The position numbers and the translations under genes are program-made. The notes under the pieces were generated by a model. It made no database searches and had not been told where the DNA came from. It saw only the letters and a list, made by a program, of their open reading frames with translations. Shown here one piece after another: positions 19,429 through 28,088 of a DNA stretch of 64,000 bases. Position 1 is the stretch's first letter. Each line of letters starts with the position of its first letter. The DNA is from Streptomyces sp. WM4235 (GTDB taxonomy: Bacteria > Actinomycetota > Actinomycetes > Streptomycetales > Streptomycetaceae), in assembly GCF_001279725.1 (NCBI RefSeq), contig NZ_LGDE01000282.1, forward strand, positions 1 through 64,000, given 5' to 3'.

Positions 19429-21069
19429 CTAGGCGTAGGCCTCCTGTCGCGAGGAACGCCGGTCCCCGGCCCGCTCCGGGTCCAGGGCCGGCATGGCCGC
19501 CAGCAGCCGGCGGGTGTACGGATCGCGCGGGCGGTCGTAGACCTCGTCGACGGGGCCCTCCTCGACGATCCGCCCGGCCCGCATGACGGCCACCCGGTCG
19601 CTCACCTGCCGGACCACCGCCAGGTCGTGGGCGATGAAGACGAGCGCGATGCCGAGTTCCCGTTGGAGTTCCGCCAGCAGGGCGGTGACCTGTGCCTGGG
19701 TGGTGACGTCCAGGGCGGAGACGGGTTCGTCGCAGACGATCAGGCGGGGCCGGGGTGCCAGGGCGCGGGCGATGCCGACGCGCTGGCGTTGGCCGCCGCT
19801 GAACTCGTGCGGGTAGCGGTCGTGGTGGGCGGCCTCCAGCCCGACGCGTTCCAGCAGTTCCGCGACCCGGGCCCGGATCGCGCCCTCGTCGCGCTCGCCG
19901 GCCGCGCGCAGCGGGTCCGCGATGGACTCGCCGATCGAGCGGCGCGGGTTGAGCGAGGACACCGGGTCCTGGAAGACCATCTGGACGCCGTGCGGGATGC
20001 CGTCGCGCACGGCCCCGCCGGCCGCCTCCCCGGTGTGCCGGACCTCCCCGGCGCTCGGTTCCAGCAGCCCGACGAGCATCCGGCCGAGGGTGCTCTTGCC
20101 GCTGCCGCTCTCCCCGACGATGCCCAGCGTCTCCCCGGCGCGCACGGCCAGTGAGACGCCGTCGACCGCGGTGACGGCGCGCTTGCCCCGGCCGAACTCA
20201 CGGCGCAGGGCGAAGGCCTCGACGACGGGGGCCGGTTCGTCGGGGGCGGGCCGCAGCCGCGAGGGGCGCGGCGCGTCGAGCCGGGGAACGGCGTCGAGCA
20301 GGTCGCGGGTGTACGGGTCGGTGGGCGCGGCCAGCACCCGGCCGACGGGCCCGCGTTCCACGGCCCGCCCGTCGCGCATGACGAGCAGCTCGTCGACGTT
20401 CTCGGCGGCCACGCCCACGTCGTGGGTGACGAGCAGCAGTCCCAGGCCCCGTTCCTCGCGCAGTCCGTGGAGCAGGTCGAGGATCTGTGCCTGGACGGTG
20501 ACGTCGAGGGCGGTGGTCGGTTCGTCGGCGATCAGCAGTCTCGGTTCGCAGGCCAGGGCCATGGCGATGAGGGCGCGCTGGCGCATGCCGCCGCTGAACT
20601 CGTGTGGTCGGGCGCGGGAGCGGCGCACGGCGTCGGGGATGCCGACGCGGTCCAGCACCTCGACCGCCCGGGCCCGGGCCGCGCGCCGGGAGGCGTCGGC
20701 GTGGACCCGGTAGACCTCGGCGATCTGGTCGCCGATGGCGTAGTACGGGTCGAGGGAGCTCAGCGGGTCCTGGAAGACCATGGCGGCCGTGCCCCCGCGC
20801 AGGGCGCGCAGCTGCGGCGCGCCGGCGCCGGCCAGGTCGGTTCCGGCGACCCGGACGGCGCCGGTCACTCGGGTTCCGGTCCCGTGGTGCAGGCCCAACA
20901 GGGCCGCGGCCACGGTGGACTTGCCGCTGCCGGACTCGCCGACGATGCCCAGGGCGCCGCCCGCGTCCAGGGTCAGCGAAACCCCGTCCACGGCCCGTAG
21001 CCACTCCCCCGGCGCGCCGACCGGGAAGTCGACGACGAGGTCGCGCACCTCCACCAGTGGTTCGCTCAT
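19429..21069 (-). CDS. dual ATP-binding protein of a peptide/nickel ABC importer (DppD-DppF fusion)
   Basis: 546 residues with two complete ABC cassettes in tandem. Each has Walker A (GESGSGKST), a Q-loop (VFQDP), a signature (FSGGMRQR, then FSGGQRQR) and Walker B (LLIADEPTTALD, then LIVCDEPVSALD). Each ends with the oligopeptide-type C-terminal segment (DPYTRDLL, DPYTRRLL). It powers the two adjacent permeases. ATG 21069 overlaps the upstream permease stop as ATGA. It is the last gene of the operon and is followed by a hairpin terminator. Confidence 0.92.
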   Translation of the reverse strand: MSEPLVEVRDLVVDFPVGAPGEWLRAVDGVSLTLDAGGALGIVGESGSGKSTVAAALLGLHHGTGTRVTGAVRVAGTDLAGAGAPQLRALRGGTAAMVFQDPLSSLDPYYAIGDQIAEVYRVHADASRRAARARAVEVLDRVGIPDAVRRSRARPHEFSGGMRQRALIAMALACEPRLLIADEPTTALDVTVQAQILDLLHGLREERGLGLLLVTHDVGVAAENVDELLVMRDGRAVERGPVGRVLAAPTDPYTRDLLDAVPRLDAPRPSRLRPAPDEPAPVVEAFALRREFGRGKRAVTAVDGVSLAVRAGETLGIVGESGSGKSTLGRMLVGLLEPSAGEVRHTGEAAGGAVRDGIPHGVQMVFQDPVSSLNPRRSIGESIADPLRAAGERDEGAIRARVAELLERVGLEAAHHDRYPHEFSGGQRQRVGIARALAPRPRLIVCDEPVSALDVTTQAQVTALLAELQRELGIALVFIAHDLAVVRQVSDRVAVMRAGRIVEEGPVDEVYDRPRDPYTRRLLAAMPALDPERAGDRRSSRQEAYA

Positions 21070-22058
21070 GTCAGGGCCACCCTTCGGTCCGCGACGGCGT
21101 ACAAGAGGTCGGCGACGGCGCCCGCGACCACGACGGCGGTGCCGATGGCCAGGGTGACGCCCACGACCACGGGCAGGTCCACGACCCGGACCCCGTCGAT
21201 CAGGGTCTTGCCGAGTCCGGGGATGCCGAACAGCGACTCGGTCAGCACCGCGCCGCCGATCATCGTCCCGAAGTCCACGGCGCTCAGCGCGATCACCGGC
21301 GCGACCGCGCCGCGCAGGGCGTGCCGGGTGACGATCTTCCGTTCGCCCACGCCGTAGGCGCGGAAGGTGCGGATGTGGTCCTCGGCGAGCGTCTCCAGGG
21401 TGGCGCTGCGCGTCACCCTGGCGTACTTGGCGCTCTCGAAGAAGCCGAGCGTGACCCAGGGCAGCAGCAGGTTCCAGGCCCACTGCTCGGGGTCCTCGCC
21501 GAAGGGCACGTAGGTCGGGAAGGGCAGCCAGCGCAGGTACGCGCAGACCACCATGAGCACCAGCAGCCCGAGGATGAAGACGGGCGTCCCGGTGCCGGCG
21601 AGCGTGAGGACGGTCAGCACCCGCTCGGTGATCCCGCCGCGCCGCAGGGCGGACAGCAGGCCGGTGCCGACGCCGATGACGAGCCAGATCACGAGCGCGC
21701 CGATCGCCAGCGACGCGGTGGCGGGGAGCCGGTCCAGCAACAGTTCGGTGACCTGCCGGTCGTTCTGGTACGAGAATCCGAGGCAGGGCGCGTCGCAGTG
21801 CAGGGTCAGCCCGGCGCCGCCGGAGTAGTCCCGGCCGGCCACGAGGCCCTGGAGGAAGTGCAGGTACTGCACGACCACGGAGTCGTTCAGCCCGAGCTGT
21901 GCGCGGACCTGGGCGATCTGCGTCGGGTCGCAGCGCTCCCCGCAGGCGAGGCGGGCGGGGTCGCCGGGTGCGACGTAGAAGAGGAGGTACACGGCGATGG
22001 ACAGGGTGAGCAGCACGAGGAGTGCGCCGCCGGTCCGTTGGAGGACGAAGCGGGTCAT
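21066..22058 (-). CDS. ABC importer permease, DppB/OppB type
   Basis: 330 residues, about six transmembrane helices. The N-terminal RTGGALLVLLTLSIAVYLLF helix is followed by the DppB-type periplasmic LGLNDSVVVQYLHFL segment, and the cytoplasmic EAA-like loop lies around TLETLAEDHIRTFRAYGVG. It pairs with the following DppC-type subunit. It starts with ATG overlapping the upstream gene by 4 bp and ends overlapping the ATPase gene by 4 bp, so the whole cassette is translationally coupled. Confidence 0.9.
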   Translation of the reverse strand: MTRFVLQRTGGALLVLLTLSIAVYLLFYVAPGDPARLACGERCDPTQIAQVRAQLGLNDSVVVQYLHFLQGLVAGRDYSGGAGLTLHCDAPCLGFSYQNDRQVTELLLDRLPATASLAIGALVIWLVIGVGTGLLSALRRGGITERVLTVLTLAGTGTPVFILGLLVLMVVCAYLRWLPFPTYVPFGEDPEQWAWNLLLPWVTLGFFESAKYARVTRSATLETLAEDHIRTFRAYGVGERKIVTRHALRGAVAPVIALSAVDFGTMIGGAVLTESLFGIPGLGKTLIDGVRVVDLPVVVGVTLAIGTAVVVAGAVADLLYAVADRRVALT

Positions 22059-23059
22059 GCCTTCCGCTCCTTTCGGCCGGCGCGGGCCCCGGCGCGGGTG
22101 CCGACCCGCAGCCGTGAGGCCTCGCGGGGGTCGAGGGCCGTGCGGACGGCGTCACCGAGGACGGTGAAGGCGAGCACGGTGACGAACAGCATCCCGGCGG
22201 GCAGCAGGACGTACGTCGGGTCGGCGCGGAACCAGGTCTGGGCGCTGGAGAGCATCTGCCCCCAGGACGGGGTGGGCGGTTTCACGCCGACGCCGAGGAA
22301 GGACAGCGAGGCCTCGACCACCATGTTGGTCGGCACGTTGATCGCGGCGAGGGTGATCACGGGTGCGGCCAGTGAGGGCAGGAGTTCGCGGCGGGCGATC
22401 CGCAGGGTGCCGTTGCCGGACAGGCGGGCGGCGGCGACGAAGTCCAGCTCGCGCAGGGCCAGGGTCTGGGCGCGCACCATCCGGGCGGTGCCGCCCCAGC
22501 CGAGGAGTCCGATGACGAGGATCAGCAGCAGGGGCCGGGGGAAGTCCGGCGGGACCACGGCGGTCAGCGCGACGCCGAGCACCAGCATGGGCAGGGCGAT
22601 CATGACGTCGGTGGTCCGGCCGATCAGGGTGGCGACGGCGCGGTTGCCGAGGGCGGCGGTCAGTCCGGCCGCGATGCCGACGGTGACCTGGACGGCGGTG
22701 GCCCCGAGGGCGACGAGCAGCGAGATCCGGGCTCCGTGCAGGAGCCGGGTGAACAGGTCCCGGCCGGTGCCCGGTTCGACTCCGAGCCAGTGGTCGGCGG
22801 AGATCCCGCCGAGGGAACCGAGGGGGACTCCGCCGCGCGCCGAGTCGACGAGGTCGTCGTGGTAGGCGTTGGGGTCCTGGCCGGCGAGCTGTGCGAGCAG
22901 GGGTGCGGCGAGGGCGAGCAGGACGAGGAGGGCGAGTACGGCGGCGGACGCGACGGCCGAGGGCCGTGTGCGCAGTCGCCGCCAGACCTGCCGCGCGGCG
23001 CCCGCGCCCGGGGCGAGTGCCCCGGGCGCGGGCGCCGACCGGTCGGCGAGGAGCGTCAC
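22055..23059 (-). CDS. ABC importer permease, DppC/OppC type
   Basis: 334 residues. An N-terminal cytoplasmic tail precedes six or so helices. The family pattern HWLGVEPGTGRDLFTRLLHG and an EAA loop (ALRELDFVAAARLSGNGTLR) are present, followed by PSWGQMLSSA near the end. Here the order is SBP, DppC, DppB, ATPase. The GTG start overlaps the SBP stop as GTGA. Confidence 0.9.
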   Translation of the reverse strand: MTLLADRSAPAPGALAPGAGAARQVWRRLRTRPSAVASAAVLALLVLLALAAPLLAQLAGQDPNAYHDDLVDSARGGVPLGSLGGISADHWLGVEPGTGRDLFTRLLHGARISLLVALGATAVQVTVGIAAGLTAALGNRAVATLIGRTTDVMIALPMLVLGVALTAVVPPDFPRPLLLILVIGLLGWGGTARMVRAQTLALRELDFVAAARLSGNGTLRIARRELLPSLAAPVITLAAINVPTNMVVEASLSFLGVGVKPPTPSWGQMLSSAQTWFRADPTYVLLPAGMLFVTVLAFTVLGDAVRTALDPREASRLRVGTRAGARAGRKERKA

Positions 23060-24795
23060 TTGACCGATACCTGCGAGATGTCGAGGACGCCGGTCCAGTC
23101 GCTGATGACGACGTTCTTGACGTTCTTGCCGACGAGCCGCTTGTAGACGGGGTGGAACAGCGGCACGTCCAGGGCCTGCTCGCCGATCTTCCGGTCGAGG
23201 GCGCCCCAGCGCTTGCCGGCGGCCTCCAGGTCGGTGAGCTTGGCGATCTCGTCGATCTCGGCGTTCACGGCGGGATCATCGAGCTGCGCGTGGTTGTAGT
23301 TGGAGCCGTTGGTGACGATCTGCCGGCCGTCGAAGATCGGCGCGAGGAAGGGGGCGCCGGAGGGCCAGTCGGCGCCCCAGCGGGAGATGAAGAAGCCGGG
23401 GGTGTTCTTGGCGTCCCAGCGCTTCTCGTTGAAGGCGTTGTTCTCCAGGCCCTCCAGCTTGACCCTGATCCCGGCGGCGGCGAGCGCCTGCTGTACGGCG
23501 GTGGCGACCTCGGGGCTGGTCTGCCGGTTCTGCTGGGTGGAGTGGGTCAGCGTGACGTCGACCCCGTCGGGGAAGCCGGCCTCCTTCAGCAGTTCCCTGG
23601 CCTTGGCCGGGTCGCCGGTCTTGCCCGCGGGGAAGTGGTCGTACCTGGTGAAGCCGAAGGCCTTCTGCTCGGGGAGGAAGGTGGTCGCCGGCTCGGCGAG
23701 CGCGGAGCCGCCCGCCGCGTTGATCACGCTGGTGCGGTTGATCGCGTACGAGATGGCCTGGCGGACCTTCGGGTTGTCGAAGGGGGCCACCTTGGGGTTG
23801 AAAGCCAGGTAGTTGATGTAGCCGAAGTGGCCGGTGCCGACGCGGGCGGCGAGTTCCTTGTTGTCGCCGATCTGGGCGAGTTCGGCGGGCCCGAGGTTGG
23901 TGTCGGTGGTGACGGCCGTGGCGTCGGCGCCGGAGCTGGTGGTCAGGCGCTGGTTGATGACGGCGGCGTCGAGGCCGGAGCGGACGTCGATCTTGTCCGG
24001 GTAGGCCTTGCGCTCCTCGTCGGTCTTCTCGTCCCAGTGCGGGTTGCGGTCCAGGACGAGGTGTTCGCCGTCGTTGTCGTTCTTGACGACCTTGTACGGG
24101 CCGGAGGAGATCGGGTGCTGTTCGTACGCGGCGCCGGTGTCCTTGGCCTTGGGTACCGGCGCGAACTGGGTCTGGGTGGCGAGGAAGGGGAACTCCCCCT
24201 CGGGCTTGCGCAGCTTGAAGGTGATCGTCTTCGCGTCGGGCACGACGATGGAGTCGAGGCCCTTGCCGCCGTCCTTGTAGGGGCCCTGGTACGCCTCGCC
24301 GCCGACCAGCCAGTCCCGCAGGTAGGGGGCGCCGCCGGACAGCTCGGCGGCGAAGGACCGCTCGATGCCGTACTTGATGTCGGCGGTGGTGATCGGGGTG
24401 CCGTCCTCGTACTTCAGCCCGCCCTTGAGGGTGTACGTCCACTCGGTGGCGTCGGCGTTCGGCTTGCCGAGGTCGGTGGCCAGGTCGGGCACGACCTTGG
24501 CGCCGGCCGCGCCGTCCTCGCGGTTGCGGGTGGTGAGGGTCCGGAACACCAGCGAAGGAACGTTTCCGCCGCCGGAGGTGTAGAGCCGCGCCGGATCGAA
24601 GTCGCTCTGTGGGTCGGCGTTGAGGACGGAGAGGGTGCCGCCCTTGGCGGGGGCGCTCCCGGTGGCGCCGGCCTTGTCGCCGGGGCCGGCCTGGTCCGCC
24701 GCGTCCTTGGGCCCGCAGGCGGCGGCGCCCCCGGCCAGTACGAGGCTGACGGCGACCGCGGCCACGCGGCGCGATGTGTGGGACTGACGGAGCAT
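23056..24795 (-). CDS. ABC importer substrate-binding lipoprotein (SBP_bac_5 family)
   Basis: 579 residues. An N-terminal export signal ends at a Cys (near residue 27) in a loose lipobox, followed by a Gly/Ala/Lys linker and the SBP_bac_5 fold (TLSVLNADPQSDFDPA, then AISYAINR in the second lobe). These proteins capture oligopeptides, nickel or related solutes outside the cell and hand them to Dpp/Opp permeases; the ligand here is unknown. ATG 24795 is the first start giving a signal peptide. The 220 bp upstream contain a terminator-like hairpin and, before it, a short leader ORF, so expression is probably controlled by premature termination. Confidence 0.9.
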   Translation of the reverse strand: MLRQSHTSRRVAAVAVSLVLAGGAAACGPKDAADQAGPGDKAGATGSAPAKGGTLSVLNADPQSDFDPARLYTSGGGNVPSLVFRTLTTRNREDGAAGAKVVPDLATDLGKPNADATEWTYTLKGGLKYEDGTPITTADIKYGIERSFAAELSGGAPYLRDWLVGGEAYQGPYKDGGKGLDSIVVPDAKTITFKLRKPEGEFPFLATQTQFAPVPKAKDTGAAYEQHPISSGPYKVVKNDNDGEHLVLDRNPHWDEKTDEERKAYPDKIDVRSGLDAAVINQRLTTSSGADATAVTTDTNLGPAELAQIGDNKELAARVGTGHFGYINYLAFNPKVAPFDNPKVRQAISYAINRTSVINAAGGSALAEPATTFLPEQKAFGFTRYDHFPAGKTGDPAKARELLKEAGFPDGVDVTLTHSTQQNRQTSPEVATAVQQALAAAGIRVKLEGLENNAFNEKRWDAKNTPGFFISRWGADWPSGAPFLAPIFDGRQIVTNGSNYNHAQLDDPAVNAEIDEIAKLTDLEAAGKRWGALDRKIGEQALDVPLFHPVYKRLVGKNVKNVVISDWTGVLDISQVSVK

Positions 24796-24933
24796 GGGAG
24801 AAGGGACCTCTCGGCGTGATGCGAAACGGGGAGGAATGCCACGCGAGGGGCAGCCGCCCGAGATCACACCGGCGGACGTCCCGACAGCGGGAGGTCCCGG
24901 CGCGAGTGATCGCACCGATCCGGGGTCATGTCG

Positions 24934-24975
24934 AAAAAAGGGCCGCGCCTGCGGGCGGATGCACCCGGGCGCGGC
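24934..24975 (-). terminator. intrinsic terminator / attenuator in the ABC-operon leader
   Basis: On the minus strand, arm 24975-24968 (GCCGCGCC) pairs with 24949-24942, and the inner CGGG/CCCG extends the stem. It is followed at once by CC and six T residues (24939-24934). It lies between the 31-codon leader ORF and the SBP gene, in the correct place and orientation for transcription attenuation. Confidence 0.75.
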
Positions 24976-25012
24976 GAAGAACGGTGAAGGGCGTCGCGCG
25001 CTCAGGCAGGCG

Positions 25013-25108
25013 TCAGCGACAGAAGATGTCGGCCACGCTGTGCGCGGCCACACCGAGGAGCGCCAGCTCTATGGCGGCGCTCGCGGCGGTGGTGTGGCGG
25101 TGCGACAT
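25013..25108 (-). CDS. 31-aa putative leader peptide upstream of the ABC operon
   Basis: The ORF begins MSHRHTTAASAAIELALLG and ends VADIFCR, with one cysteine as the penultimate residue. There is no Shine-Dalgarno, but a TTGACA/TAATTG promoter ends 8 nt before the ATG, so it would be translated from a leaderless transcript. An intrinsic terminator follows 38 bp after its stop, then the SBP gene. Short leader peptides ending near Cys are known before sulfur-related genes in actinobacteria; a cysteine- or peptide-responsive role here is inference. Confidence 0.6.
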   Translation of the reverse strand: MSHRHTTAASAAIELALLGVAAHSVADIFCR

Positions 25109-25116
25109 GCGGAGAA

Positions 25117-25145
25117 CAATTACCGACCATCGGACGGCTTGTCAA
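25117..25145 (-). promoter_or_regulatory. sigma-70-type promoter for leader peptide and ABC operon
   Basis: On the minus strand, a perfect -35 TTGACA (25145-25140), a 17-bp spacer and a -10 TAATTG (25122-25117). The predicted transcription start coincides with the A of the leader-peptide ATG at 25108. The -35 begins 9 bp from the stop of the DUF3152 gene. Confidence 0.7.
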
Positions 25146-25154
25146 CGCCGGAAA

Positions 25155-26612
25155 TCAACTCCCGGGAAAGACCCACTGGTTGGGCTTGCACTGGATGTTG
25201 TCGATGTTGAGCGACTTGGTCTGCTGCTGCATGATCGGCGCGAGCTCGCCCGGCGTCCGGCAGTTCACGTGCCCGTGACCGAGCCGGTGCCCGACCTCGT
25301 GGTTGATGAGCATCTGCCGGTACGCGAACATCTGGCCGGCGCCGTAGGTGGGCGAGCCCTGCGCCCAGCGGAAGGCGTTGATCATCACGCGCTCGGTGGA
25401 GGCGGAGTCGCAGGACACGTTGTCGACCGTGGTGTCCAGACCCGACTTCGCGCACCACACGCCGGTGGTGCCCGGGCTGGCCAGGGTGATCACGAAGTCG
25501 GCCTCGCCGCCCGGCACCCGCTCGAACGTCATCGCACCGTTGTGGCCCCAGCTCCGCGGATCGTTGAGGGTGCGGTGCACCGCCTCCGCGAAGAGCTGGG
25601 CGTCCAGCCCCAGCTTCTGCTCCACGTCCACCCGGTAGCGCACGAGCTTGCCCTTGCCGGGCGCCTTGGCCACGCCCGGCACGGTGTCGAAGGCGCCCGG
25701 GCCGGCCAGCTTCGCGTCGATCGGCAGTTGCAACGCCATCTTCTGGTCGTACGTCAGCTCCACCGGCGCCGGCGCCGGCGCGTCGGGCTTGAGGCGGTCG
25801 TCCGAGCGGGAGGCCGGCGACTGCCCGGGAACGGCGCGGCCCTGACTGTCCTCGGGGCCCGCCTGCGACTTGCCCTTGCCCGCCTCGCCCTCGGCGAGCA
25901 CCTGTGTGGCCACCACGACGGCCAGCACGGCCGTGACGGCCGCCGCGGCCACCCCGGTGTAGGCACGGATCTTCCTGCCGCGACCGGCGGCCGGCTTCTC
26001 GGGGGTGTCGCCGCCCGCTTCGGGGGCGGCCTCGGGCGTCCGGGGACCGGGAATCAGCCCCTGCGCGCCGGTGGCGACACGAGCCTCGCCGGGATCGGCG
26101 GCCGGCGACGCCGCGGCCGGCGCGACGGTGACCTTCGGGAAGCCGACGGCGGGGGTGCCGAAGGCCGGGGTGTCGCTGTTCCGGGCCGGCGGGGCCGCGG
26201 TCCGGGCCCGCGGGACGCCCGGCCGGTCCACGAACACGGAGCCGGTGTCGGTGAAGGCGCTCGCGCCCCACGCTCCACCGGGCTCGCGCTGCTCGGGATG
26301 TCCGGCGGGCCGCGCCCGGGGCGCCTGCGGGGCGGGGGACGCGAATCCCCGGTGCGTGACCGTGGGTTCGGGTACCCGACGGCCAGCCGGGCCGGCGCCG
26401 GCCTGCGGGACGTACGGCGGCGGCGCCCGGCGGGGCGCGGGCGCCTCGTACTCCCCGAAGGCCCCCGGCTCGTCGAGGAGCGCCGGGGCCTCGGCGATCT
26501 GAGGTCCCGAGTCCCCGAAGACCCCGGGCGGATCGAACGCCTCGAAGGGCGTGGGCTCCGCGGGCGGCGCGAGCCGCTCCGGGACGGAGTCCTTGCGACT
26601 ATGTCGTCCCAC
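25155..26612 (-). CDS. DUF3152 protein with zinc-metalloprotease (HExxHxxGxxH) motif
   Basis: 485 residues. About 205 N-terminal residues are Pro/Ala-rich and cytoplasmic, followed by one transmembrane helix (about 212-235) and an Ala/Pro linker. The C-terminal DUF3152 domain contains H438-E439...H442...G445...H448 (HEVGHRLGHGH), the metzincin-type zinc signature, with a Met at 461 that could form the Met-turn. It is therefore probably a membrane-anchored extracytoplasmic protease. Substrates are unknown. GTG 26612 starts 5 bp after the stop of the upstream hydrolase gene, with GAGG nearby, so the two are co-transcribed. The same neighbourhood is conserved near moeB in mycobacteria. Confidence 0.85.
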   Translation of the reverse strand: MGRHSRKDSVPERLAPPAEPTPFEAFDPPGVFGDSGPQIAEAPALLDEPGAFGEYEAPAPRRAPPPYVPQAGAGPAGRRVPEPTVTHRGFASPAPQAPRARPAGHPEQREPGGAWGASAFTDTGSVFVDRPGVPRARTAAPPARNSDTPAFGTPAVGFPKVTVAPAAASPAADPGEARVATGAQGLIPGPRTPEAAPEAGGDTPEKPAAGRGRKIRAYTGVAAAAVTAVLAVVVATQVLAEGEAGKGKSQAGPEDSQGRAVPGQSPASRSDDRLKPDAPAPAPVELTYDQKMALQLPIDAKLAGPGAFDTVPGVAKAPGKGKLVRYRVDVEQKLGLDAQLFAEAVHRTLNDPRSWGHNGAMTFERVPGGEADFVITLASPGTTGVWCAKSGLDTTVDNVSCDSASTERVMINAFRWAQGSPTYGAGQMFAYRQMLINHEVGHRLGHGHVNCRTPGELAPIMQQQTKSLNIDNIQCKPNQWVFPGS

Positions 26613-26617
26613 GCGCC

Positions 26618-27607
26618 TCAGCCTCTACCATCTTCTTCGGTGTGTGTCAGTTCTTGTGTGTCTTGCAACAACTCCCGGAAAGCGGCCGCGACCACCTCGG
26701 GGTACTCCATCATCGCCACGTGACCGGCCTCCGGCAGACACACCAGCCGCGAGCCCCGGAAAGCGGCGGCGGCCTTGCGCGCCATTCGGTACGAGACCAA
26801 CTGGTCCCGGCCACCGTAGACCAACAAGGTCGGCGCGAGCACCCGTTGGGCCTGACGCCACAGCCCGTGCTGCCCGCCGAGGGTGTAGGCGTCGACGATC
26901 CCGCGCGACGAACGGGTCATCGCCTCCCAGAAGTACGGCAGCGCCATGCGGCGCGCCATCTCCTCGACGGCCGCCTCGAAACCCTCCGGTGTCACCCGTG
27001 TGGGGTCGCCGTAACAGAGGCCCGTCACCCCCCGGGTGCGCTGCTCGGCGCTCAACCCCTTGGTGAGGCGCAGCAGCAGGGGCGCCATGCCCGGCGCGGC
27101 CAGCAGGGCGGTCGGCACCGCCGAGCGCTGCACGCGCAGTTCGGGGAGCGCGGGCGAGACGAGGGTCAGGCTGCGCACCAGGTCGGGGCGGGCGGCGGCG
27201 ACCCGGGTGGAGACGGCTCCGCCGAGCGAGTTGCCGAACAGGTGCACCGGTCCGCGGCCGGCCGCGTCGAGGTGTCGGATGACCGCGCGGGCGAAACCGG
27301 TGATCGAGTAGTCCCGGTTCGCGGGGGGTGGGGACCAGCCGAAGCCGGGCAGGTCGACGGCCTCGCCGTCCACTTCGTCGGCCAGACGCTCCATCAGCGC
27401 CGACCAGTTCTGCGAGGATCCGCCGAGCCCGTGCACGAACAGCGCGGGCGGCAACCCCTCCTTCGAGGAGGGCCGGAATCGCACGTTCAGCTCCAGTCCG
27501 GGGAGCCGTTCCGTGCGCAGACGCTCTCCCTCGGCCACCCGGACGTCTCCCACCTGGGAGGACGCCTCGGCGGTGGACCGCACACCCGGCAGCTCGGTCG
27601 AAGACAT
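26618..27607 (-). CDS. alpha/beta-fold hydrolase
   Basis: 329 residues. The oxyanion segment is FVHGLGGSSQNW, the nucleophile elbow GNSLGGA, the acid YGGRDQLV and the histidine EAGHVAMMEYP, giving a complete serine-type triad. No signal peptide is seen. Substrate is unknown; the family includes esterases and lipases. ATG 27607 is preceded by TAACAT 6 nt upstream and by no Shine-Dalgarno, so the mRNA is probably leaderless. It forms an operon with the DUF3152 gene (5 bp gap). Confidence 0.88.
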   Translation of the reverse strand: MSSTELPGVRSTAEASSQVGDVRVAEGERLRTERLPGLELNVRFRPSSKEGLPPALFVHGLGGSSQNWSALMERLADEVDGEAVDLPGFGWSPPPANRDYSITGFARAVIRHLDAAGRGPVHLFGNSLGGAVSTRVAAARPDLVRSLTLVSPALPELRVQRSAVPTALLAAPGMAPLLLRLTKGLSAEQRTRGVTGLCYGDPTRVTPEGFEAAVEEMARRMALPYFWEAMTRSSRGIVDAYTLGGQHGLWRQAQRVLAPTLLVYGGRDQLVSYRMARKAAAAFRGSRLVCLPEAGHVAMMEYPEVVAAAFRELLQDTQELTHTEEDGRG

Positions 27608-27726
27608 GGGCCAATGTTACGAGACGATCACGCTCGACCCCTTGTGTCGGCGGTCACAGGACCACCTGGCGTCGCGGTCGCGATCCTCCTAGGCTCGTAG
27701 GTACCAGCGAAGGCGAGGGGAGCGCG

Positions 27727-27942
27727 ATGACTGTCGACCCAGCCGAACCGGACACCTTCCGGGAGCGGCTCCGGGAGGACCTCGACCCGGAGACGCCCGA
27801 GGCGGATGCCGCGGAGCAGCACATCGAACTCCAGCCCGTCGAAGACGACCCGCTCACGGGGGCCGACCTCGACGAGGCGACCGACGGGGACGCCGCCGAG
27901 CAGGCCCGCGTGGTCCCCCTGGACGAGGACGACTACCGCTGA
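27727..27942 (+). CDS. small acidic protein, function unknown
   Basis: 71 residues, strongly acidic (many Asp/Glu), no hydrophobic segment and no cysteines. It is divergent from the hydrolase gene and 146 bp before the TetR gene. ATG 27727 has AGGGGAG well placed upstream, which supports expression. I do not recognise a domain; it looks like an intrinsically disordered cytoplasmic protein. Confidence 0.65.
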   Translation: MTVDPAEPDTFRERLREDLDPETPEADAAEQHIELQPVEDDPLTGADLDEATDGDAAEQARVVPLDEDDYR

Positions 27943-28088
27943 CCGCCGCGGAAAGGCGCTGACCAGCGGGTCAGGGTGGTCCGTACCGCGAGAAAACTCG
28001 GCTTGAACCCACCAGATCCGGTTACCGAAAAGTACGATGGCGGCGCGGCGCAGAGCGCACTGTGTTCTTAGAGAAAGTGGGAGGCGGC

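Noticed and set aside
24794..25210. Plus-strand 138-codon open frame across the ABC leader region
   Set aside because: No ribosome site or recognisable domain, and it is antisense to the promoter, leader ORF and attenuator, which form a coherent set.
28062..28088. Longer TetR start with a TTA codon (possible bldA control)
   Set aside because: GTG 28089 has a good GGAGG, and the extra residues do not resemble the family, so the TTA is probably outside the gene.
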